Shown here one piece after another: positions 52,650 through 61,349 of a stretch of DNA of 64,000 nucleotides; position 1 is the stretch's first letter, and each line of letters begins with the position of its first letter. The stretch is from NCBI GenBank assembly GCA_020746105.1, contig CM036621.1, positions 54,346,264 through 54,410,263 on the forward strand, read 5' to 3'. Origin of the DNA: Trogon surrucura. Lineage: Eukaryota; Chordata; Aves; Trogoniformes; Trogonidae. The position numbers and the translations under genes are program-made. The notes beneath the pieces are model-generated. The model was not told the DNA's origin. It did no database searches and worked only from the letters and a program-made list of their open reading frames with translations.

Positions 52650-53411
52650 GGGGGTGGTGGTGTTTGTTTTGCTGCAGCAATGTTCGCTACCATTTAACTC
52701 TGAATAGAGGCTGAATACCTACTTCAGTTGTGGGTTTTTATGTCATGAAATTTGCAGTTATGTATGCTGCCATCATATTCCTTCTTGTCTGTGAGAACAA
52801 AATACATATTCATTGCTATCATCATTTCATTAAATAAACCATATTTAAAGACACTAGGACAATGATAAGTAGATCTTTTTTGGTAACTTCAGATGTTTCA
52901 AATGTAGCATACATCTGGCAGTATAAACACATTGTCTGTCTTGGTATGATACAACTGTCTTTTGAATTCAGTGAAAGTGGAGGAGTCTGGCTTATTGTTC
53001 ATACTGCAGTTCATTAATGGCTGCAGATATGAAATGAACATCTCACTAAATGGAAGTCTGGGTCAACCTCTGACTCTTGCCTTAAAGGTTTGAGAATAGA
53101 CAATATGAAAAAAATACCAGCTCCTTTCCAGATGGCTGAACGCTTGATGTGTCTTTCTGTTTAGCTGTCATTCAAATGTGAATGCTGTGGTGATTGTAAG
53201 TGTCTTCCATTTTTCTGGTTTGAAATGATCCCTTTTATGCATTGTGTGTTTAGAGATTAACTGTTTGGCTTTTCAATAGGGATTTTGGAGTAAAAAAAAA
53301 CAAACCACAAACCCAACTTGATGGTACAGCAAAATCCAGGACGTTGGTGTTCATAAACAGACCTGACAGTGTAGGTCTTAGCTCCATGTACCATGCTGCA
53401 GACAGTAGTTG
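52200..53411. other. Segment with reversed strand skew
   Basis: Unlike most of the window, the plus strand here is T- and G-rich (for example 53161-53280 and 52681-52740). No repeat family was recognised apart from the poly-G run. It could be an old inverted or inserted block; see findings. Confidence 0.4.
52616..52648. repeat. Poly(G) run, 33 bases
   Basis: Preceded by GGGGC and followed by TGGGGGTGGTGGTG. Far longer than other G runs in the window. A strong G-quadruplex candidate on the plus strand; exact length is likely unreliable in any assembly. Confidence 0.9.
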
Positions 53412-54192
53412 TTCTGGGAGGCAGTCCTGAAGGGTAAAGGAGTCCAGGAAGGCTGGACATTGTTCAAGAAGGCAATCTTAAAGGTGCAAGAGTAGGTTGT
53501 TCCCATGTGCCAAAAGACAAGCCAGTGGGGAAGACCATCAGCCTGCCTGAACAGAGATATTTGGCTGGAATTCAGCCAAAAAAGGACCTCCAAAGGTCCT
53601 AAGGCATCCTGGCCTGTATCAGAAACAGTGTGGTCAGCAGGACCAAGGAAGCGATGGTCCCCCTGTATGTGGTACTGGTGAGGCCACACCTCGGATCCTG
53701 TGCTCAGTTTTCTGCCCCTTGCTACAAAACAGACACTGAGGTGATAGAGAGTGTCCAAGGAAGCACAAAAAGCTGGTGAAGAGTCTAGAGAACAAGTCTT
53801 CTGAGGAGCACCTGAAAGACCTGAGATTGTTTAGCCTGGAAAAGAGGAGGCTCAGTAGAGACCTTATTGCTCTCTACAACTACCTAGCAAGGTGGGGGTT
53901 GGCTTCTTCTCCCAAGTAACAAGTGATAGGACAAGAGGAAATGGCCTCAAGTTGTGCCAGGGAAGGCTTACACAGGATATGGGGAAAAATTTCATCTCCA
54001 AAAGGATTGTTAAGCACTGAAACAGGCTGACCGGGGAAGTGTGAAGTCATCAATCCTGATGGTATTTAAAAGACATGTAGACGTGGTGCTTCGGAACATG
54101 ATCTAGCAGTGGACGTGGCATTGCTAGGTTAACAGTTGGACTTCATGATCTTAAAAGTCTTTTCCAACCTAAAAGTTTCTATGATTCTATGG
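53412..54192 (+). mobile_element. CR1 LINE copy with a large internal deletion
   Basis: 53412-53585 translates in the plus frame as FWEAVLKGKGVQEGWTLFKK followed, past one stop, by VPMCQKTSQWGRPS and RDIWLEFSQK. This is the CR1 ORF2 linker between the endonuclease and RT domains. Near 53585-53590 it jumps directly to ggcatcctggcctgtatcag and the C-terminal ORF2 region (gtgaggccacacctcggatcc, ttgtttagcctggaaaagagg), ending with the 3' UTR and attctatgg at about 54192. Nearly the whole reverse-transcriptase core is missing. The 3' UTR (cttcatgatcttaaaagtcttttccaacct) is of the CR1-Y-like type. An old copy, antisense to PARD3B. Confidence 0.88.
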
Positions 54193-54870
54193 CTACTACT
54201 ATGCAAACGCTGCCCTTCTCTTGCACAATGTCAAAATGTCAGTGAACCTACTCCATATATTTTTTTCCCCCCTCAACAAAACTACTTCAGGTTTCCAGGT
54301 CTTCAGAGTTTTCTTTTTGTAGCTTACAACTCCAGGAAATCCTGAAACATTTGCTTAGAATACATTCATTAGAGCCAAGAGGGGAAAATTAGTTGTGAAT
54401 TGGCAGCAGCTAGGTTTTTCAAACGAGCCTAATTTCTATGGGAGCTGAACTTGTTAACTCGCTTCAGTCCTTGAAAAATTTTAGCAAGCCTTTATACCTC
54501 ACACAAGAGATGGGAAGAGTCAATTCAAGTGAGAAACCGCCTTTCCAATCTTCTGTTCTTTGGGCAGACAAAGAACAGGTTGATATACCAGAAGTAGAAG
54601 ATGGCAGCCAAATTTCCAATGTCAACTAAAAAAGCATATGTCATATTTGTTAAACAAAGCAACTGCTAGAAACATACTTCTGAAAAATATGCCAATAATA
54701 TAAGCTTTTTATTAGTACACTGTTGTAACCTATCCTGCAGAATGGGAAGGGGGTGGGGAGAACAACCTAGAGGAAAAGACAAAGATAATCTCTATAGAAA
54801 ACCTCAAGAGAGTAACCTAGAAAAAATACAGTTGAAGTCAATGAGTGAAAGCAAAGTATCCCGCATTTTT
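54193..54870. other. Unique intronic sequence between two CR1 copies
   Basis: No exon or repeat family recognised. Confidence 0.5.
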
Positions 54871-56169
54871 CACAGAATGTCAAAGGTTGGAAGGGACCTT
54901 AAAGATCATCTAGTCCAACCCCCCTGCCAGAGCAGGATCACCTACAGTAGAGCACACAGGAACGCGTCCAGGCGGGTTTTGAATGTCTCAAGAGAAGGAG
55001 ATTCCACAACCTCCCTGGGCAGCCTGTTCCAGTGCTCGGTCACCCTCACAGTAAAAAAGTTTTTCCCCATATTTTTATGGAACCTCCTGTGTTCCAGCTT
55101 CCACCCATTGCCCCTTGTCCTGTCAGTGGACGCCGCTGAAAAGAGCCTGGCTCCATCCTCCTGACATTCCCCCTTGACATATTTAGAAACATTAATGAGG
55201 TCACCCCTCAGCCTCCTCTTCTCCAAGCTAAAGAGACCCAGCTCCTTCAGCCTTCCCTCATAAGGGAGATGTTCCACTCCCTTCACCATCTTTGTGGCTC
55301 TACGCTGGACTCTCTCAAGCAGCTCCCTGTCCTTCTTGAACTGAGGGGCCCAGAACTGGACACAATATTCCAGATGTGGCCTCACCAGGGCAGAGTAGAG
55401 GGGCAGGAGGACCCCTCTTGACCTACTTGCTACTCCCCTTCTAACACACCCCAGGATGCCATTGGCCTTCTTGGCCACGAGGGCACACTGCTGGCTCATG
55501 GTCATCCTGCTGTCCACTAGAACCCCCAGGTCCCTTTCCCCTGCGCTGCTCTCCAGCAGGGCAGTCCCCAACCTATACTGGCACATGGGGTTATTTTTTC
55601 CCAAGTGCAAAACTCTAGACTTGCCCTTGTTAAACTTCATAAGATCCCTCCCCGCCCAGCCCTCCAGCCTGTCTAGGTCTCTCTGAATGGCTGCACAGCC
55701 TTCTGGTGTGTCAACCACTCCTCCCAATTTCGTATCATCAGCAAACTTGCTGACAACATTCTCTAATCCCTCATCCAGATCATTGATAAATATATTGAAA
55801 AGCACCAGCCCAAGCACTGACCCCCGAGGGACCCCACTAGACACAGGCATCCAGCCAGACTCAGCCCCATTGACCACAACCCTCTGGCTTCTTCCCTTCA
55901 ACCAGTTCTCGACCCACCTCACTACTTGGTCATCCAGACCACACTTCCTCAGTTTACCTATGAGGATGCTGTGGGAGACGGTGTCAAAGGCCTTGCTGAT
56001 GTCCAGGTAGACCACGTCCACTGCATGGCCATCATCCATCCACCTGGTTATGTCTTCGTAAAAGGCTATCAGGTTGGTCAAACATGACTTCCCCTTGGTA
56101 ACGCCATGCTGACTGCTCCTAATAACCTTCTTATCCTTGATATGCCTAGAGACAGCGTCAAGGATAAGA
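54871..56169 (-). mobile_element. CR1 LINE, young 5'-truncated copy with most of the RT domain open (copy A)
   Basis: The plus strand starts cacagaatgtcaaaggttgg (reversed 3' end). On minus an open frame of 417 codons (56195 to 54942) carries RT motifs: [13 protein letters not shown] (about residues 63-75, motif A), GVPRGSVLG (121-129, motif B region) and FADDTKL (151-157, motif C with the catalytic Asp pair). The C-terminal region [41 protein letters not shown] follows. The first nine or so residues are flanking sequence; CR1 homology ends near 56169, so the endonuclease and N-terminal RT motifs are absent. Motif B reads GVPRGS where the sister copy has GVPQGS, so the enzyme would probably be impaired even if expressed. 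By eye it differs from the copy at 59881 by about 2%. Confidence 0.96.
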
Positions 56170-56409
56170 GAGATTTGCTCAAATTTAAAAGTCATTATGC
56201 AGTATGAAATAAATCTGCTTGCAAAAATAATTCAATGGATTGCTGACAACCCCTTACTGCAACCAATTATTTTCTTTATTTAAAAAACCCCAAAAAACCA
56301 AAAAAATCTTTGTTATAGCAAACAACTTCTTGACTGAACGTGAGCAGAAGGAACGTCGTTTAGATGTAAACTGCATTTTCACAGCATTCACAATATATAG
56401 ATATTTGAG
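56170..56409. other. Short unique spacer between CR1 copy A and SINE copy 2
   Basis: AT-rich with a CAAAAAACC-type A/C stretch near 56285; nothing else seen. Confidence 0.5.
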
Positions 56410-56591
56410 GGCCGGTTTAGCTCAGTGGGTTGAGCGTGGTGCTTGAAACACCAAAGGTCACGGGTTTGATTCCCGTTCGGCTCTCACGTGTTGCCTGACC
56501 TAGTCGAGAGGTGGCGTCCCTGCTCACAACAGGGAGGTTGGATCAAAATGATCTCTAAGGTCCCTTCCAGCCCAGGCCATTCTGTGATTGA
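56410..56591 (+). mobile_element. Composite SINE: tRNA-Ile-derived head with CR1-derived 3' tail (copy 2)
   Basis: The head reads ggccggtttagctcagtggg, tgagcgtggtgcttgaaacacca and ggtttgattccc (B box about 56463-56473, one base off consensus). Then comes the same body as copy 1: gtgttgcctgacctagtcgagaggtggcgtccctgc, acagggaggttggat, aatgatctctaaggtccctt, and an ATTCTGTGATTG end. The anticodon loop has drifted from the Ile type, and extra bases disturb the tRNA fold, so it is a SINE copy and not a gene. About 80-85% alike to copy 1 by eye, with independent flanks. Confidence 0.87.
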
Positions 56592-58057
56592 TGCAATAAC
56601 GTATTTGCCTCATTTTTTCTGCAAGCTTAACAAATACTGGTTTTGTTGGGGTTTTTTTCCTAAATGGAAGCCCTTTGGAGTCCTTATGCAGCAGAAACTT
56701 TCCGTCTTACTTCTAGTTACATTATACACACTTTCACATGGACTAACTCACAGTTCAATCAACAAGCAAGGTAATTAATAAAGAACTTCTTTAAAGAAAT
56801 AACTGAAGTAGTGAACAGAAGACTTCGAGATTATTTATTTTAAAAGCAGAAGCTTGCTTCAGTTTAAAAAAATGTACAGGTGAGATGCAGTACAATTATC
56901 CAATTTACTGATGACCAAGTATGACACAGGCTAGAGAATTAAGAGAGGAAGTTACCCACTTGGTTTTGGCCTGCATAAACTGAGAAACAGTTCCGATTAC
57001 ACAAAACTGCATAGGCCTTACTACGCATGAAAGAGAAAAGGTATGATTAAGCCTTTCAGGGCTTAAACTGCTGCAAAACAGCAAACTCACTTTGTTCAGA
57101 TCTGTAGAATCTCTGAATTACTTCTATTTTTAGATGAGCTACAGACACACTGTCACACATAGCCATGTTTATTGCTTGCCCGACTTCTGCATTACTGCAT
57201 TTCTGCCTCGCCTTTGTGAGTTTTAGCATCTAGCATAAATCCAACAAAAATTCTGAGATGAGAACCCTCCATTAAAATCTTTACTGAACTAGTTAAAAAA
57301 GCCTTATAGAAAAGGTTACAGCTGGCAGAATGAGAATTTCAGTAGCTGCTCAACCAGGGATCCACAGGAAAGACATTCTGCAACTGACCTCAAGGCAGGA
57401 GCTGCAGGGTGAGACAGCACATGCAATTCTGACAAGCCATGGAGGAGCAAGTTAGTTAAGCAGAGTTCCAGGTCACATACCATCTTCCTTATTCTTACAA
57501 AACATCTATATCCAAATGTATATACAGCCAACACTTCTGCTAACACCACAGTCTTAAGCCTTAATTTTGCAGTCTCTTTTCACTTCTGGCTTGTACTAAA
57601 AAAAGTTGACAAGCAGAGAATTAAGTGGAAAACTTTGTAACACTCAAAATACTCTCCATCAAATTCATCACCAAATGAGTATCACAGGGGATTATTAATG
57701 AAATTATCATAGTCAGTTCAGGTAGAGGTCACAGCAAGCAAACTATACCATTATGAACTGCACTTAACAAAAAAATCCTTACCTACAGGAACTGAAGGGA
57801 ATGGTACCTACATTGAGTACTAGACAGACTCCTAGAAAAATGGTAGAATTACACCCCAAATCCTCTACAAGAAATTCTGCCCTTATCACCATTAATGACA
57901 GCCCACGCAGGATGCCAATAAAGATTAGCTCAGCGGTTGATAGATTGTTATAGAAGATACTATCTCATTCTCATCAATCTGAATGCCTACTAAGGTTTTA
58001 GGAAGGAGAGACGAGCAGAGGAACGCCTTAATCAAAGGAAAAAATAAAGCCACACAG
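56592..58057. other. Unique intronic sequence
   Basis: No exon or repeat family recognised. Confidence 0.5.
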
Positions 58058-58710
58058 CTTGTAGTCCTAGTGGACAGTAAGTTGTCCATGGGACAGCAAC
58101 GTGCCCTTGTGGCCAAGAAGGCCAACGGGATCCTGGGGTGCACTAAGGAAAATGTGTCCAGCAGGTCTAGGGAGGTTCTCCTCCCTCTCTGCGCTGGTGA
58201 GACCACACCTGGAATCCCGTGTCCAGTTTTGGGCTCCCCAATTCAACAGAGACAGGGACGTACTGGAGAGAGTCCAAGGGAGAGTTACAAGGATGACTAA
58301 AGGACTTGAACATCTCTCCTATGAAGAGAGACTGAGAAAACTTGGGCTGTTTAGCCTTGAAATGAGACGGCTGAGAGGCGACCTTATCAACATACACAAA
58401 TATCTGAGGGGTGGGTGTCAAGGGGAAGGGGACAATCTCTTCTCAGTGGTGCCCAGTAATAGAACAAGGAATAATGGGTTTAAGTTAGAACATAGCAAGT
58501 TCCACCTCAACACGAGGAAAAATTTCTTTACTGAGGGTGACGGAGCACTGCTCAGAGAGCTGTAGAGTCTCCTTCTCTGGAGACATTCAAAACCTGCCTG
58601 GACGCGTTCCTGTGTGGCTGCCCTAGGTGATCCTGCTATGGCAGGGGAGTTGGACTAGATGATCTTTCAAGGTCACTTCCAACCCTGAACACTCTATGAT
58701 TCTATGATTC
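58058..58710 (+). mobile_element. CR1 LINE fragment, 3' part of ORF2 plus 3' UTR
   Basis: The plus frame gives [28 protein letters not shown] frameshift near 58185 follows, and the next frame reads [84 protein letters not shown] short deletion near 58545 removes the EQAAQRG-like part before the 3' UTR. It ends in two octamers (ctctatgattctatgattc). Truncated just 3' of the RT catalytic core. Antisense to PARD3B and opposite to its two CR1 neighbours. Confidence 0.93.
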
Positions 58711-59880
58711 CAGGAATGCAGGTCTCCGTTTCTTTGGATTGTATCAAATTCTCCTTAAATCTAATTACTCAACTTTCTTCTACTGATTCAGAAATTACCA
58801 CATTTTTATAAAGGCAAATCAAAGGGAGAGCACATTCACCAATAGCTAGTATTTTACTGGGAATCTGTAAAAAATATTCCATCAGATAAGCAGTACTGCA
58901 AAACCATTTGGCTCAATGGAGCCTCCCTCATCTTTGAAGTCAAATTCCTAGCCAGAAAAAAAAGAAAAAGGAACCCAAACATAGCCAGCTGTTAGCCTCT
59001 ACCCATCAGACTGAATTCTGCGATTCCAAATATCAGTCTTTGTTAGACTGCAATAATTCATCTTCTTCCCTATCTGCCATTCATACAAATGGTATCCTTA
59101 TCACCAGCTGTAAGAAGCGTGTTCATTCAAGCATTCCATAGTTTTCTTTTTCATATATGTAATAACCAATAAAGAAAAAGCATTGAAGTAAGAGGTCTCA
59201 CTGTGGCAATAAATGCTGCCAGAGCATCCTCATTAAACCAACGAGCAACTTGTCTAAACCTCCCAATTCAGGAGCACTCCCAAGAGCATATCTAAGCACT
59301 GGATTAGTGCTATGGCACCTGCCACAACAAAGCAAAGTCATCAGCTCTGAATGGATGTACTGGCGGCATAAAAATTACAGGTTTACACTGGAAAGACAGA
59401 CAGATTTTGATGACATTAAAACATTACAACAGTTCACTTAATGGAGGTGTCCATAGCACAATCATTAGGAGCAAGAAAACAAATTTACAGAACCCAGTTT
59501 TACAAATGTCCTCTTTAAAGCGAGGGTAACAGTCCGAAAAAAGTCCTATCCAGTGCAATCAGTAATTTCTTATAACCTAGTTTTCTTCACAAATAAGTTA
59601 CTGAAGTAATCCTACATAAGAAATAAAGTATTGCTAAGTCTTACAGAACTACCACAGCAACACATAACCTGAGAGGAACGAAAAATGCTATTATTAAGGA
59701 AGACAGTATGCAAGTACTGCACAGACTTCTTTAAAAACTGCTTGTAACATACTGATTTTCTAAATTTTTCATATGAAGCAGCTTTCACAGTTATTCAGTG
59801 GATCCAGGGCACTATCTGGTCAGTGGAATTTAGAAGTCCATTTCCATCAAGTCATTCACACAAACCCATCCATTTCTGTT
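58711..59880. other. Unique intronic sequence
   Basis: No exon or repeat family recognised. Confidence 0.5.
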
Positions 59881-61349
59881 TCACAGAATCACAGAATGTT
59901 AGAGGTTGGAAGGGACCTCAAAGATCATCTAGTCCAACCCCGCCGCCAGAGCAGGATCACCTACACTAGAGCGCACAGGAACGCGTCCAGGCGGGTTTTG
60001 AATGTCTTCAAAGAAGGAGATTCCACAACCTCCCTGGGCAGCCTGTGCCGGTCACCCTCACAGTGAAAAAGTTTTTCCCCATATTTTTATGGAACCTCCT
60101 GTGTTCCAGCTTCCACCCATTGCCCCTTGTCCTGTCAGTGGATGCCACTGAAAAGAGCCTGGCTCCATCCTCCTGACATTCCCCCTTGACATATTTAGAA
60201 ACATTAATGAGGTCACTCCTCAGCCTCCTCTTCTCCAAGCTAAAGAGACCCAGCTCCTTCAGCCTTTCCTCATAAGGGAGATGTTCCACTCCCTTCACCA
60301 TCTTTGTGGCTCTACGCTGGACTCTCTCAAGCAGCTCCCTGTCCTTCTTGAACTGAGGGGCCCAGAACTGGACACAATATTCCAGATGCGGCCTCACCAG
60401 GGCAGAGTAGAGGGGCAGGAGGACCTCTCTTGACCTACTTGCTACTCCCCTTCTAATACACCCCAGGATGCCATTGGCCTTCTTGGCCACGAGGGCATAG
60501 TGCTGGCTCATGGTCATCCTGCTGTCCACCAGGACCCCCAGGTCCCTTTCCCCTGCGCTGCTCTCCAGCAGGGCAGTCCCCAACCTATACTGGCACATGG
60601 GGTTATTTTTTCCCAAGTGCAAAACTCTAGACTTGCCCTTGTTAAACTTCATAAGATCCCTCCCCGCCCAGCCCTCCAGCCTGTCTAGGTCTCTCTGAAT
60701 GGCTGCACAGCCTTCTGGTGTGTCAACCACTCCTCCCAATTTCGTATCATCAGCAAACTTGCTGACAACATTCTCTAATCCCTCATCCAGATCATTGATA
60801 AATATATTGAACAGCACCGGCCCAAGCACTGACCCCTGAGGGACCCCACTAGACACAGGCATCCAGCCAGACTCAGCCCCATTGACCACAACCCTCTGGC
60901 TTCTTCCCTTCAACCAGTTCTCGACCCACCTCACTACTTGGTCATCCAGACCACACTTCCTCAGTTTACCTATGAGGATGCTGTGGGAGACGGTGTCAAA
61001 GGCCTTGCTGATGTCCAGGTAGACCACGTCCACTGCATGGCCATCATCCATCCACCTGGTTATGTCTTCGTAAAAGGCTATCAGGTTGGTCAAACATGAC
61101 TTCCCCTTGGCAACGCCATGCTGACTGCTCCTAATAACCTTCTTATCCTTGATATGCCTAGAGACAGCGTCAAGGATAAGATGTTCCATCACCTTTCCAG
61201 GGATGCAGGTGAGGCTGACCAGTCTGTAGTTACTCGGGTCATCCTTCCTGCCCTTCTTATAGACTGGAGTGACATTCGCTTTCCTCCAGTCTTCAGGCAC
61301 CTCACCTGTTACCCACGACTTACCGAAGATGATGGAGAGTCAGTTCCCT
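59881..61349 (-). mobile_element. CR1 LINE, young 5'-truncated copy with nearly complete RT domain (copy B)
   Basis: The plus strand starts tcacagaatcacagaatg. On minus an open frame of 430 codons (61300 to 60008) begins inside ORF2 at [18 protein letters not shown], then [19 protein letters not shown] (N-terminal RT motifs), [13 protein letters not shown] (about 94-106), [10 protein letters not shown] (152-161) and FADDTKL (182-188). The connection and C-terminal region follow. CR1-like codons ([12 protein letters not shown]) continue 5' of the first Met to about 61349, where homology stops. A 7-bp deletion near 60047 relative to copy A shifts the last part of the frame, giving a foreign tail ([10 protein letters not shown]). 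It lacks the endonuclease, so it cannot move by itself. RT catalytic motifs are intact, and the low divergence from copy A suggests recent CR1 activity. Confidence 0.96.

Noticed and set aside
53378-53758. 126-codon minus-strand open frame
   Set aside because: It lies antisense to the CR1 fragment at 53412-54192 and has no independent family similarity.
54942-56195. 417-codon open frame as a host gene
   Set aside because: It encodes CR1 reverse transcriptase and the frame starts in flanking sequence; it belongs to the truncated LINE copy.
56410-56487. Functional tRNA gene
   Set aside because: Extra bases disturb the fold, the anticodon loop has drifted, and the CR1-derived tail follows directly.
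60008-61300. 430-codon open frame as a host gene
   Set aside because: Same CR1 ORF2 protein, 5'-truncated without endonuclease, with a frameshifted C terminus.
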